A stretch of 64,000 bases of DNA from Sutcliffiella horikoshii (lineage in GTDB: Bacteria; Bacillota; Bacilli; Bacillales; Bacillaceae_I). This document shows positions 7,407 through 16,485 of the stretch, one piece after another. How positions within the stretch are numbered: the first letter of the stretch is position 1; every line of letters starts with the position of its first letter. Under the pieces are notes generated by a model. That model had not been told where the DNA came from. It did not search any database and was given only the letters and a program-made list of their open reading frames with translations. The stretch lies in the NCBI RefSeq assembly GCF_019931755.1, contig NZ_CP082921.1, forward strand, positions 103,861 to 167,860, given 5' to 3'. A program made the position numbers and the translations under genes.

Positions 7407-8835
7407 TCAAATAGAATTGCAGAAAGTTCTAGATTCTTTCAAAGCAGCACAAGTGAATGATGGAGATATTGACATTGTCGTAGCAAACTCAAAAGAAGAA
7501 TTCCTTACTTTTTGCCAAAAGGATCCGTACCATTATTATGTTATTGATAATGAGGAATATTTACCTTTGCTTAGTGAGAAAGATGGGGTAGCTTTACTTT
7601 GTTTCGGGAGCGGTAAGCAGTTCAATAGAGAAGAGAGAAAAATCAGGTTTGCTAATGTGTATGAATTAACAAAGTGGTTAATGAACTTACGAAGCTTATC
7701 CGTTAAAAGTCCAGTCCAACGTAAGAAAAAGGCAACCAAAAAAAACACTAAAAATACAAAGGATTTATTCAATGATTCTAAGGTCGATAATGATTCTGTA
7801 GAAAGCTCAAAACTTAAAGAAAAAGAGACTGTAACAGAGGTATCAAAAGGGGAAGAACCTGAACCTATACTACCAGATCATAGCTATAATAATGACTACC
7901 TAGATGAAAATGATATGGAAGTTTCGACTATTGCTGAACAAATAGATATAGAGGACCAAAAGGAAAGAATAGCCTTTAGAGCAAAAGAGATTAGAAAGAA
8001 GATATTCCACGGTGTAAGCTGGGATGATAATAAAACAATTGGGGTGTGGTCTCCACTACATAGAGTGGGTGTAACGACATTTCTAATAAATTACGCAATT
8101 TTTTTAGGCTCACAAAAGATACAATGTGCAGTAATTGAAGCATTGAATGAAAATCACCTCTTAAAAACAGTGCTAAAAAGATACAATGAACCTCCTGAAT
8201 TGTGGACTTCATATGCAACAGCACTACACAATCCTGATGAAGATATGGATAAAGTTACTTGGACTTATAAAAATGTATTTTGGCTACCATTAGATTCAAA
8301 GGATATACATTATAATTGGGATGAAGACAATTTGTATCACTACTACAACAATGCTAATTACTTCGATACTCTCCTTGTAGATTTACCTACAGGAAAGATG
8401 GCGGAATTTACACTCCAAACCCTAAACCATCTAAAGGAATTATGGGTGATTGTCGATGATTCATACCATCAATTAGAAGCCTGGAAAAATTATATTCATA
8501 ATCTTGCCGAAACACACAACATTAAAGTGTATCTTATTTTTAATAAAGAATTTGAATTTAGCCAAGCGAACAGACTCGCTGAGGAATTAGAACTTCCTTT
8601 GCTCGCTGCACTTCCTCCGCTACAGGAAGAAATTATGAGGAACGCCTATGAAAACAAACCTATTATCGAACAAAAATATGTATTGGAGCAACTGATTAAT
8701 CCATTTACGGAAATAACCAAACATCTAATAGGTAGTGAGTTTCTATATATAAAAGCTAATGAATCCTTCCTTAGTAGGAGTCTGACAAGATTTCAGAAAG
8801 CGTTGCAGACCAAAAAGAAGCATGGTATTATTTGA
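7378..8835 (+). CDS. SIMIBI (MinD/ParA/CpaE-like) ATPase with degenerate P-loop
   Basis: 485 residues. The N-terminal ~100 residues resemble a receiver-like alpha/beta domain (VLVYLNNQIELQKVLDSF), followed by a Lys-rich and acidic linker, then a MinD/ParA-type domain from about 220: GVWSPLHRVGVTTFLINYAIFLG is the P-loop region, AVIEALNE and DTLLVDLPTG follow in the positions of switch I and Walker B. The usual GGVGKT lysine is Val in RVGVTT, while the final Thr pair is kept. This architecture is like CpaE/TadZ proteins that position secretion or partition complexes. ATG 7378 has GGAG upstream. Probable plasmid segregation or conjugation-machine positioning factor. Confidence 0.65.
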   Translation: MTQVLVYLNNQIELQKVLDSFKAAQVNDGDIDIVVANSKEEFLTFCQKDPYHYYVIDNEEYLPLLSEKDGVALLCFGSGKQFNREERKIRFANVYELTKWLMNLRSLSVKSPVQRKKKATKKNTKNTKDLFNDSKVDNDSVESSKLKEKETVTEVSKGEEPEPILPDHSYNNDYLDENDMEVSTIAEQIDIEDQKERIAFRAKEIRKKIFHGVSWDDNKTIGVWSPLHRVGVTTFLINYAIFLGSQKIQCAVIEALNENHLLKTVLKRYNEPPELWTSYATALHNPDEDMDKVTWTYKNVFWLPLDSKDIHYNWDEDNLYHYYNNANYFDTLLVDLPTGKMAEFTLQTLNHLKELWVIVDDSYHQLEAWKNYIHNLAETHNIKVYLIFNKEFEFSQANRLAEELELPLLAALPPLQEEIMRNAYENKPIIEQKYVLEQLINPFTEITKHLIGSEFLYIKANESFLSRSLTRFQKALQTKKKHGII

Positions 8836-8901
8836 TTAATCAGTTATTTATTGCTTTTTTATGCGACACTTTTAGTCAGCGGAAACCAATATAAAAATAC
8901 G

Positions 8902-8970
8902 AGCGGTCTTTGGATCATAGTTTAAGTGACTTATAGTTACTAATAAACTATCTTCCATTGACCGCTTTTT
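8902..8970 (+). promoter_or_regulatory. Long leader hairpin before the DUF4258-like gene
   Basis: AGCGGTC...ATAGTTTA pairs with TAAACTAT...GACCGCT around an inner hairpin loop, followed by TTTTT and then the GAGAGAGGTG site of the next gene. It can terminate transcription leaving the ATPase gene or attenuate the gene behind it. Confidence 0.7.
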
Positions 8971-8994
8971 ATTTGAGAGAGAGGTGAATTGGAG

Positions 8995-9327
8995 ATGAAT
9001 TTAGAAGGTAAATTACGCGAAATTAAGAAAGTGCTCATGAGTGGTAATACAATTAGAATCGGTCCCCATACAAAGGATCAACTTATGAAACGAGGTTATA
9101 CAAGAAGAGACATTTTATGGTGTATTTTCAATGGAAGAATTACAGAGGTCCAAAAAGGCATGAATTATCATGTAGAAAGAATTTGTCCCACTTATGTTAT
9201 TGCTGGTAGAGACTATTTTGAAAATCCTATTGCAGTCGTTATTTCTGATGAAGGCAATAATACGTTTTCATTAGTTACTACAATGCCACCAACTGACAAA
9301 AGACGTTTTAAAGAGACAATTTCTTAA
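8995..9327 (+). CDS. DUF4258-like small protein
   Basis: 110 residues with the DUF4258 pattern: HTKDQLMKRGYTRRDILWCIFNGRITE, then a strand-rich half with YVIAGRDYFENPIAVVIS. DUF4258 proteins often resemble toxin-like RelE/BECR-fold or DNA-associated small proteins, but the molecular function is unknown. ATG 8995 is preferred to a TTG two codons upstream because of AGAGAGGTG spacing. No antitoxin-like partner is adjacent. Confidence 0.65.
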   Translation: MNLEGKLREIKKVLMSGNTIRIGPHTKDQLMKRGYTRRDILWCIFNGRITEVQKGMNYHVERICPTYVIAGRDYFENPIAVVISDEGNNTFSLVTTMPPTDKRRFKETIS

Positions 9328-9361
9328 TTAAAAAAACCTTTAGAAAGTGTGTGTGAAAAGT

Positions 9362-10645
9362 ATGGCGGTAAATTATAAGTCTTACACATTAAGAAAGACA
9401 AGAGTCCCTGGGTGGTTTGAGTTTTATAGAGAACCTTGTCCAATTTGTGGTCACAGCGGAGGATGTATGATTAACAAAGAAGGAGAAGCAGTAGCATGTA
9501 TTAGAAAAGAAAGTAAAACAGCTTTTTCTAAAAATAGTGCTTGCCCTTCATGGCTACATTTCCTTAAAGGGAATAAAAGAAAACTTGATGTAGCTGCAAC
9601 TACTGAAGTAGAACAAAACGAAAAGCTAAACAGTTCTAGCTTAAATAAGGTTTATCGTGCACTTCTAGATTCCACAAGCTTAGAAGATAACCACTATGAA
9701 CATCTCACTTCATCTAAACGAGGGCTATCGGATCAGCAAGTTAGAAATCGTGAATATCGTTCCTTTCCTTCAAAGCCTTGGGAGGTTGTAAAACTTATAG
9801 AAGAAGCAACAGGAATAAGTGATTTTACAGGGGTCCCAGGCTTTTATAAAGCAAAAGGTAGATATGGAGAATATTGGACAATCAATGGAAATGACGGAAT
9901 TCTAATCCCTTTTAGAAATATTAATAATGAAATTGAAGGGTTTCAGATTAGAGTAGACAACCCTCCCAACGATGTAGAAATAAAGCGTGCCAAAGAAGGT
10001 TTACATGCTAGGGTAATTAAGCAACCTAATCTAGTGCAGGTTATTTTTGATGGGGAGATCATTCAAGAGGTAGAAATGGAACTAAAGCAAGAGAATACAA
10101 TCACTTACAATGAAAAGGTGATTGGGTGGGTGAAATTAACAAAAGGAAAACGGTATTTTTGGTTTAGTAGCGCGAACAAGGATTGTGGTACAGGTCCTGG
10201 TAATCCCGCTCCTGTTCATGTATCGGTTCCAAGTGACTTATTAAAAAAATGGGAAGTAGGATCTCCATTAAAAGTCAATACTGTTTGGCTTGGTGAAGGT
10301 CCATTAAAAGGTGATATTGCAGTTGACCTAATTGTAGACCTGTATGATGAACTGGAGTTACAAGATATTGGTACTACCATCCTTTCTCTACCGGGTGTTG
10401 GCTCATGGAGACTAGCAATTCCGCTTCTGGAAAAAATGGGGGTAGAACAGGTCAATATTTGCTTTGATATGGATGCTATTTCTAACCCATATGTAAAGAA
10501 GCATCTAATGGAAGCTGCTAAGGAGCTTAAAGCTAAGGGATTCCATGGCAACCTAGTCCTCTGGTCAGAGAAAGAAAACGCTAGTGGAATTGATGATCTA
10601 TTATTAAAAAGAACCATTGTTCCTCAGATAAAAAGGATTTTCTAA
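9362..10645 (+). CDS. Zinc-finger/Toprim primase-like protein (DUF3854 type)
   Basis: About 427 residues. An N-terminal CHC-type zinc module (PCPICGHSGGCMIN...VACIRK) is typical of DnaG/plasmid primases. The C-terminal third has Toprim motifs: the acidic VWLGEGPLKGDIA and the D-x-D in NICFDMDAIS. Together they suggest a primase or primase-like protein acting on the element's DNA in replication or transfer. ATG 9362 is favoured; a GTG five codons upstream is possible and the ribosome binding site is weak for both. A 12-bp terminator follows. DUF3854 assignment is from memory of the family layout. Confidence 0.7.
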   Translation: MAVNYKSYTLRKTRVPGWFEFYREPCPICGHSGGCMINKEGEAVACIRKESKTAFSKNSACPSWLHFLKGNKRKLDVAATTEVEQNEKLNSSSLNKVYRALLDSTSLEDNHYEHLTSSKRGLSDQQVRNREYRSFPSKPWEVVKLIEEATGISDFTGVPGFYKAKGRYGEYWTINGNDGILIPFRNINNEIEGFQIRVDNPPNDVEIKRAKEGLHARVIKQPNLVQVIFDGEIIQEVEMELKQENTITYNEKVIGWVKLTKGKRYFWFSSANKDCGTGPGNPAPVHVSVPSDLLKKWEVGSPLKVNTVWLGEGPLKGDIAVDLIVDLYDELELQDIGTTILSLPGVGSWRLAIPLLEKMGVEQVNICFDMDAISNPYVKKHLMEAAKELKAKGFHGNLVLWSEKENASGIDDLLLKRTIVPQIKRIF

Positions 10646-10673
10646 AAAAACTGAAAAAATAAGGGTATTCAAG

Positions 10674-10706
10674 GAAGCAATTCAATACTGTTGAATTGCT
10701 TCTTTA
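10674..10706 (+). terminator. Terminator after the primase-like gene
   Basis: Perfect 12-bp stem GAAGCAATTCAA / TTGAATTGCTTC with a 5-base loop and trailing TTTAT. It also lies in the leader of the next gene. Confidence 0.85.
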
Positions 10707-10749
10707 TATTTTTAAGAGTAAAGACGATAACATTATAGGGGTGTTTAAC

Positions 10750-11673
10750 ATGTTTGAAGTTATTAAGGTGTTTTTTACAGAGTCTGATCAAAATGTATTA
10801 TTAGCTGCTCTTTTATTTTCTCTTGGATACTTATTAATTTTTATAATAAATGGATTGCGTATGAAGAAAAATAACAAAAGAGAAAGAGAAGGTGAATTTT
10901 ATCTGTTTTCTAATGGAAAAATAAATGCTTATAATACCGTAATACTTTCCCTTAAGAAGGCGTTGTCTAATCCTTTATGTAACGATAGAAGAAATGACGT
11001 AAAAGGGAAATACGAGTTATATGGTTATGAGTTACCAATTGAAGTCTCCACTGATGTAGAAAATTTTATAACAAATGATGTAGATAATCCTTTTGCTGAA
11101 AAAAAACGAGAGAAGTTATTAAAAAAGGCGTTACTACAGCTAGAAAAAGAAAAACGAACTCTTCAGCTAATTAATCATAAATTTGTTGAAAAAGAAAAAC
11201 GTTCCCACACTTGGTCAAGAAAATTCGTAACAGCTACTTCTTGGTTTGTGTTTTACTATCTTTTAATATTTATAATTTTCTTAGCGGGAATAACTTATCT
11301 AAATGAAAAGGAAATTATTGAAATTGAAGTTACTAATGATGGAAGCTTCCAGAATCCATTTTTTAATTTTTTTGCTGTTTCAAGCATTACTTTGGCTTTG
11401 TTATCAATTGTTATTGTGGTTAGTTTCTCTTTATTTAAAGTAGATAGGATGTTAAAGGGACTTACGAATGTATTAAAAAACAAACCTAACAGTAAGGAAG
11501 AATACGTGTTAGAGGGGCAAAATGGTTACTATATTTGTTCAATATGTAAAAAAAGACAATATTTAGAGGAATATGATAAATTTCCAGGCTGCAAATGGGA
11601 TATTAAACATTCATTCGGAACACTTTTTAAAGATACAACATACGCTTGGAAACAAGAAAAGAAGAAAGGCTAA
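10750..11673 (+). CDS. Unknown membrane protein with C-terminal Cys pair
   Basis: 307 residues from ATG 10750, preceded by AGGGGTG; an upstream start at 10696 would lie in the terminator hairpin. Three hydrophobic helices: residues about 13-35 (LLAALLFSLGYLLIFII), then a pair at about 160-180 and 208-230. The C-terminal cytoplasmic segment contains YYICSICKKRQYLEEYDKF, a possible half zinc site. Highly charged central part. No family recognised; could be associated with the nearby transfer apparatus. Confidence 0.65.
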   Translation: MFEVIKVFFTESDQNVLLAALLFSLGYLLIFIINGLRMKKNNKREREGEFYLFSNGKINAYNTVILSLKKALSNPLCNDRRNDVKGKYELYGYELPIEVSTDVENFITNDVDNPFAEKKREKLLKKALLQLEKEKRTLQLINHKFVEKEKRSHTWSRKFVTATSWFVFYYLLIFIIFLAGITYLNEKEIIEIEVTNDGSFQNPFFNFFAVSSITLALLSIVIVVSFSLFKVDRMLKGLTNVLKNKPNSKEEYVLEGQNGYYICSICKKRQYLEEYDKFPGCKWDIKHSFGTLFKDTTYAWKQEKKKG

Positions 11674-11702
11674 TGGACGCATATCCATTAGCCTTTCTTT
11701 TT
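11665..11702 (+). terminator. Intrinsic terminator
   Basis: Perfect 13-bp stem AAAGGCTAATGGA / TCCATTAGCCTTT with a 6-base loop then CTTTTT. It includes the stop codon of the membrane protein gene. Confidence 0.9.
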
Positions 11703-11949
11703 ACTCGGCAGTCCATATTTATTACTGTTATCTAAACACTTTTTCGCTAAATCATTTTGCGCACTTTTCTTCGAATTGGTTGCCACTATAATCAACTCCT
11801 GAAACAATATATTTACCTATTAATCTCTCCATTAATTATTGGTTTTATACATTGTAATAACTCCCCCATCCCTCTCATATAGATATGAATAAGTCTAGGA
11901 CACTTGGACACTGTTCTAAAGTTATTAAACGATAAAAGGGGAGAGTTTT

Positions 11950-12591
11950 GTGAGGGAAGAGGTATTAAGAAAGCTACCAAGAAAAGATAAGAAAAGAGAC
12001 GTTCGACCAACAATTTCAACCAAGCTATATATAACTATAGACAGAATTTCCTATATTACTAGAATGCCAATTAAAGATGTAGCGGAAGAATTGTGTGAAA
12101 GAGGACTTGATAAGGCAAACGTTATAGATCACCTGGCAAGCTACTTTCAAAGAGCATACTGGCATAAAACTACTTTCTATAATGAGAACCTAAACAATAC
12201 AAAGTTTTTAGGAGCCAAAGCTATTAAGGGAGAAAAGAAACGCATTAGTGTACGATTTTCTCAAACGTTCCATGAAAGGATATACCACTTAGCTTATGCT
12301 CTTGATACTAGTGTATCCAGTGCTACTGGTTTTTTATTATTAGCAGCATGTAAGGATGCCGACATTGTAAATGAAATTGTAGAAAGAAGGATGGAAGACC
12401 ATCTGGATGAGGTAAGGGTTAAGGAGCTAAAAGAAGTAGTAAAATATATTAATAAAAACAATCCATATTCAGAGGAAGTTTCATTTATGCACCTTATTTC
12501 ATATTTAATGGACGAATTAATGAAGAGTACAGAAGATACATTTAAAAGAGCAGTTGATAAATGGTTAGAGGGAAGAAAGAAACATCAGTAA
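11950..12591 (+). CDS. Probable ribbon-helix-helix DNA-binding protein
   Basis: 213 residues with two segments fitting a strand-helix-helix pattern: RPTISTKLYITIDRISYIT...VAEELCERGL (about 20-55) and RISVRFSQTFHERIYHLAYAL...SATGFLLLAA (about 96-135), the latter like RHH repressors and relaxosome accessory proteins. It starts at GTG 11950 after AAAGGGGAG. It stands alone ahead of the transfer operon, a usual place for a TraM/MobC-type accessory protein or transfer regulator. The assignment is inference from pattern; no exact family is recognised. Confidence 0.55.
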   Translation: MREEVLRKLPRKDKKRDVRPTISTKLYITIDRISYITRMPIKDVAEELCERGLDKANVIDHLASYFQRAYWHKTTFYNENLNNTKFLGAKAIKGEKKRISVRFSQTFHERIYHLAYALDTSVSSATGFLLLAACKDADIVNEIVERRMEDHLDEVRVKELKEVVKYINKNNPYSEEVSFMHLISYLMDELMKSTEDTFKRAVDKWLEGRKKHQ

Positions 12592-12619
12592 TACTTCATG
12601 GAAAATTTACAAATATTTG

Positions 12620-12648
12620 TTGATTTTCCCATTATATTTCGCTATATT
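12620..12648 (+). promoter_or_regulatory. Promoter of the type IV secretion operon
   Basis: TTGATT, 17-base spacer, TATATT. It lies 150 bases before the first transfer gene with the long leader hairpin in between. Confidence 0.6.
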
Positions 12649-12681
12649 AATAATGTGTTATATAAACAATTGAATATTTAT

Positions 12682-12762
12682 GGGAACGCCCCACTTAGCA
12701 TATGAAGGAATGCCATTCTTGCATTCTATTTTCGTATGATAAGTGGGGCTTTTTGTGTTCCC
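12682..12762 (+). promoter_or_regulatory. Leader hairpin/terminator of the transfer operon
   Basis: GCCCCACTTAGCATATGAA pairs with TTCGTATGATAAGTGGGGC (two mismatches) around a small inner hairpin, followed by TTTTTG. An outer GGGAAC/GTTCCC pair encloses it. Full-length transcription of the transfer operon from 12620 must pass this structure. Confidence 0.75.
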
Positions 12763-12797
12763 GTAGGTAAAAAAAGTAAAGGTGGAGGTGTACCGAT

Positions 12798-13184
12798 TTG
12801 AAATTAGGTACCATTATCAAGTTGGCAGGGATGTCAATAACAAGCTTTTTAACATTTCTTGTAGTTTCTCCTTACTATGCATCAGCAAGTGTAAATGATG
12901 CGTTGACAAGGGTAGGGATCAACCCTAATGGAGACTTCAATGACTCCGGGGTGTATGACGATTTAACAAGCATGGTTTACTTCGTTATGGCTCTAGGGGC
13001 TTTCTGGATTGTTTTCTGTCTTATCTGGGGTGGTATGACCTTAGCTGGTAGCGGTGGAAACCCTCAAAAAAGAACGGAAGGTTTTATTAAACTGGCATTA
13101 GTAGCAGTTGGTGGATGGGTAATTTTAAAAAGTTATGATATTGCCGGCTGGATTGCGGGTCTAGGAACAGCATTCATTATGTAA
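12798..13184 (+). CDS. VirB2/TrbC-like small membrane protein of T4SS
   Basis: 128 residues with an N-terminal hydrophobic signal segment ending ASA, then two hydrophobic helices (YFVMALGAFWIVFCLIWGGMTLAG and FIKLALVAVGGWVILKSY) joined by a short GSGGNPQKRTEG loop. This two-helix layout with a Gly/basic loop is that of VirB2/TrbC pilins and Gram-positive equivalents. The start is TTG 12798 after GGTGGAGGTG. It is the first gene of the T4SS operon. Confidence 0.75.
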   Translation: MKLGTIIKLAGMSITSFLTFLVVSPYYASASVNDALTRVGINPNGDFNDSGVYDDLTSMVYFVMALGAFWIVFCLIWGGMTLAGSGGNPQKRTEGFIKLALVAVGGWVILKSYDIAGWIAGLGTAFIM

Positions 13185-13211
13185 CTTATTATTTTGTAAT
13201 CTATAAGCGAA

Positions 13212-13238
13212 CCCCTCTAATTTAGAGGGGATTTGTTT
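13212..13238 (+). promoter_or_regulatory. Intercistronic hairpin before the PrgI gene
   Basis: CCCCTCTAA / TTAGAGGGG followed by ATTTGTTTTAA and then the GGAAGGTG site of the PrgI-like gene. It may partially terminate and so set a high ratio of pilin-like protein to the rest. Confidence 0.6.
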
Positions 13239-13255
13239 TAACGGAAGGTGAAAAA

Positions 13256-13570
13256 ATGAGAAAAGTAACTGTACCAGTGGATATGGCATCTGAACAAAAA
13301 TCCATACTAGGTATTATTTCCAAAAGACAATTAATCTATTTCATAATTGGTGGATCCATCATCTATTCTTATACTCCTACGGTTTTTAACTTTGTTCCCA
13401 ATATCTTAATTTCGGTGATTATTTGTTTGATGGCAGCAACTCCAACAGCTGCAGTAGTATTTTTCTTGGCATTTTATAAAGTTGAAAAATACCAATTAAG
13501 TTTAGATAAATACTTTTTAATTAAGGCTCAGTATCGAACTCAGCTCGGATGCTGGAGAAAAGGAAGGTAA
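13256..13570 (+). CDS. prgI: PrgI/VirB3-like conjugation membrane protein
   Basis: 104 residues with the PrgI-family opening (KVTVPVDMASEQKSILGIISKRQLIYFIIGG), two adjacent membrane helices and a short basic cytoplasmic tail. PrgI-family proteins are the Gram-positive VirB3 counterparts and work with the VirB4 ATPase. ATG 13256 follows CGGAAGGTG. The next gene starts immediately after, with an alternative in-frame ATG inside this gene. Confidence 0.85.
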   Translation: MRKVTVPVDMASEQKSILGIISKRQLIYFIIGGSIIYSYTPTVFNFVPNILISVIICLMAATPTAAVVFFLAFYKVEKYQLSLDKYFLIKAQYRTQLGCWRKGR

Positions 13571-13575
13571 GTAAA

Positions 13576-14466
13576 ATGAGAGATATTTTAATAATGGCAG
13601 TGATAGGAATGGCTATATACGTTTTTGCAAGGGTGATGCTTAAGGAACCAATTCTACCCTGGGGCAAGAAGAAAAATGTCTCTAATACAGCTAGAAAGGT
13701 TTCACAGAAAAAGAGTGTTCAAGCGGATATGGATAAGTCCATTCCTTTTGAAGAGTTATTTTCTGACCTATTAGAAATTAAAGACCATATGTTTAGAAAA
13801 ACCAATAACCAATTTGTATTAGTAGCCAAGGTGGAACCGGTGAATTACTTCTTATTAAGCAATGACGAACAAGAGGCTATAGATATTGCATTTGAAACAT
13901 GGTTGGCCCAAATAAATTATCCAGTTCAATGGTATTTACAGAACCGTTACATTGACCTAAGTGAACCAATTGAAGAAATGCGAAAGAGTATGAGAACTGA
14001 AGATGACCTAGATGTTAATGCTGCCGAATATGGGCAAGCGATGATTGATGATCTCATGAAGTGGCAATCCATATCTCCTCGATATGAAACTAAAAGATTT
14101 GCAGTGTTCCAGCATCGAATCGAAGTAAACGATTTAAAAGCAGACAGTGATGAAGAGTTAGAAACAAAAGTTTTAGAAAAAGCATTCGCTGAATTGTATC
14201 GACGATTTAATACTGCTAAAGGTGCATTAAGAAAAGCAGGAGTTGAATTAGAACTACTTACCAATGAAGACTTAGGAGAACTCCTATATTACGCATTTAA
14301 CCGTAGAAAAGCCTTTAAAAACAAATATAAAGACGTTGCCCTTCAAGAGCAACTTTCATTGTATGTAACAGCTGATCAAGATGATAGTCGCATAGAAGCG
14401 GTGAAGGAGATGATAGAAAATGGCACTACTGAAAAAGAAGAGTCAAGAGAAAAAGAAGCAAGCTGA
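13576..14466 (+). CDS. TraC-like conjugal transfer protein
   Basis: 296 residues from ATG 13576 (AGGAAGG upstream; a 13549 ATG overlaps prgI). One N-terminal membrane helix, a basic linker and an alpha/beta domain (SIPFEELFSDLLEIKDHMFRK, QFVLVAKVEPVNYFLLSNDEQEAID) that resembles the N-terminal domain preceding VirB4 ATPases in Gram-positive transfer systems. It overlaps the VirB4 gene by 47 bases, so the two products are probably made in equal amounts and may form one functional unit. Confidence 0.7.
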   Translation: MRDILIMAVIGMAIYVFARVMLKEPILPWGKKKNVSNTARKVSQKKSVQADMDKSIPFEELFSDLLEIKDHMFRKTNNQFVLVAKVEPVNYFLLSNDEQEAIDIAFETWLAQINYPVQWYLQNRYIDLSEPIEEMRKSMRTEDDLDVNAAEYGQAMIDDLMKWQSISPRYETKRFAVFQHRIEVNDLKADSDEELETKVLEKAFAELYRRFNTAKGALRKAGVELELLTNEDLGELLYYAFNRRKAFKNKYKDVALQEQLSLYVTADQDDSRIEAVKEMIENGTTEKEESREKEAS

Positions 14467-16474
14467 GGAACCTAATCTACAGGATCAAATAGATATGAAG
14501 CCTTCATTTTGGGATGTAATTGCACCAGAAGGTATGAGCATTAGGCAGGAAGACTACGATTTTGGTGTTATCAAACAGTCTCTAGGTTCAAAAACTTACT
14601 TCCGTCCGTTTTATATACCAAAAGACGGTTATCCAAGAAAGCTTCAAACAAATTGGTTGTATTCTTTAACTTCAAGTGGAGAATGTGACGTACTTATTGA
14701 TGTACATAAGATTCCTAAGTCAGACTCCATCAAAATGCTCCAGAATCAGATAACAATGTTAAAATCCAACCTTAATTTCCAAACTAAAAGAGGCAACATC
14801 GACCAGGTTAATGATCTTCAAACTAAAATCTTTGATACAGAACAACTAATGGCCGAAACGCAGTTTTCTGAGAATGACTCTTATCATGTTGCTGTAATGG
14901 GGATGCTTTATGCTCAAAGTGAAAAAGAGCTTAATAATTATAGCGAATATGTTGAGGATGAACTCAGCAGTATGTTCTTTAAAGTGACTTCAGCTTGGAG
15001 TCGGGTCAAAAAGGGATTCCGGTCGGTATTACCACTTGGTAATAATGAATTAAAGGATGCTCTAAGAAATATTGACCGTAGAGCTCTTAGCACATTCTCC
15101 CCATTTATTAGCGGAAGCGGCCGCTTCAACGGAGGAGTTCCTTTAGGTATAAACAAGATCACCGGACAAAAAGAATTTTACAACGCATTTGGTACAAAAG
15201 AGATTAGACCGGATAACTATAACATGTTTGTTAGTGGTACTTCAGGAAGCGGTAAATCACTCGCAATTAAGCTTCTTCTGGCTAGAGAGACTACTGGCAT
15301 GGGAGTTTACACCCGCCTTATTGATGTAGAGGGGGAATTTGTAAAAATTGTTAAACGCTTAGGCGGTATGAACTTAAATATCTCAGAAGAATCCAATATT
15401 AGAATTAATCCATTAGCATTGAATGTAACAAATATTCCTCTAGAGGAAGACGATGAAGAGTTAGAAATGCTCGAAGATGGAGATGAAAAAGAGGTATTTG
15501 AAAAAGATGGGAAAAAATACATTTCTTTTGTCCCTCTGAGAGAGAAATTAAACGAAGCTTTGGACTTCTTTGACATAGTGTGTCGAGGTAAGAATGGAGA
15601 AGAAGGTGGTCTAAATGTTTTCGAAAGAAACTATTTAGAAGCAGCCATCTATCACATTTTTGATGAGTTTGAATTTACAACACACCCATCCTCTTTATAT
15701 GAAAACTCTGTCCAAGAAATAGACGGTCAAATAATTCAGTCAAGAGCAAGAAAACCAGAACCTACAATAACGGACATTTATAAATATTTACTGAATGTCT
15801 ATGGAGAAGAGCCAAAGGCAGAAAGGTTAATTGCGGCGATACGCCCATTCTTGCGTGATGGATCTAAACCAATCTTTGATGGACAAACATACCTAGGTAA
15901 GAATATGACGCAGGCATTACACAATGCTAGATTAGTAAACTTTAATATTAGTGGAATGGAAGAAGGATTCCTTCGCCCTATCGCCTATCACGTCATTCTC
16001 AATTATGTTTGGGAGTATTTTGTTAAGAACGTTGATAACGCCTCAAAGAAGAAAATCGTACTTGCAGACGAAGCTTGGACTCTGGTCGATTCAGAACAAA
16101 CGGTAGACTTTTTAGAAAAAGTCGCTCGTCGTGCTCGTAAGAGAAACTGTGGCTTAAGGTTAGCATCTCAGGATTTTGTTCGATTCATTGAAAGTAAAAA
16201 AGCGAGAGGTATTCTCCAGAACACATACGCTTTTTTCTTTCTTAAGCAAAATAAAATTGATTTGAAAAGCATTGAAGAAAACTTTGACTTATCCGCTGGA
16301 GAGCGAGGTATTCTTTTTGGAAATCCCGATAAGGGTGAAGGAATTATTCGATATGGTAAATCCTCCACTTGGTTGAGAACAGATCCTAGTGAAGAAGAGC
16401 TTGCTTTTGTAGAGTCCAACCAAGCTGTACTTGATGAATTACTAGAACGAAAGCGGAGACAACGTGACTTTTAG
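14420..16474 (+). CDS. VirB4-family conjugation ATPase
   Basis: 684-residue hexameric ATPase that energises T4SS assembly and substrate transfer. Walker A GTSGSGKS is at about 273-280, Walker B KIVLADEAW at about 545-552, followed by the family motif RRARKRNCGLRLASQD. An acidic insertion (EEDDEELEMLEDGDEKE) sits around 335-355. ATG 14420 has GGAG upstream and lies within the preceding gene. It is the most confidently assigned transfer gene and shows that the element codes for conjugation. Confidence 0.95.
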   Translation: MALLKKKSQEKKKQAEEPNLQDQIDMKPSFWDVIAPEGMSIRQEDYDFGVIKQSLGSKTYFRPFYIPKDGYPRKLQTNWLYSLTSSGECDVLIDVHKIPKSDSIKMLQNQITMLKSNLNFQTKRGNIDQVNDLQTKIFDTEQLMAETQFSENDSYHVAVMGMLYAQSEKELNNYSEYVEDELSSMFFKVTSAWSRVKKGFRSVLPLGNNELKDALRNIDRRALSTFSPFISGSGRFNGGVPLGINKITGQKEFYNAFGTKEIRPDNYNMFVSGTSGSGKSLAIKLLLARETTGMGVYTRLIDVEGEFVKIVKRLGGMNLNISEESNIRINPLALNVTNIPLEEDDEELEMLEDGDEKEVFEKDGKKYISFVPLREKLNEALDFFDIVCRGKNGEEGGLNVFERNYLEAAIYHIFDEFEFTTHPSSLYENSVQEIDGQIIQSRARKPEPTITDIYKYLLNVYGEEPKAERLIAAIRPFLRDGSKPIFDGQTYLGKNMTQALHNARLVNFNISGMEEGFLRPIAYHVILNYVWEYFVKNVDNASKKKIVLADEAWTLVDSEQTVDFLEKVARRARKRNCGLRLASQDFVRFIESKKARGILQNTYAFFFLKQNKIDLKSIEENFDLSAGERGILFGNPDKGEGIIRYGKSSTWLRTDPSEEELAFVESNQAVLDELLERKRRQRDF

Positions 16475-16485
16475 GAGCTGAATAA

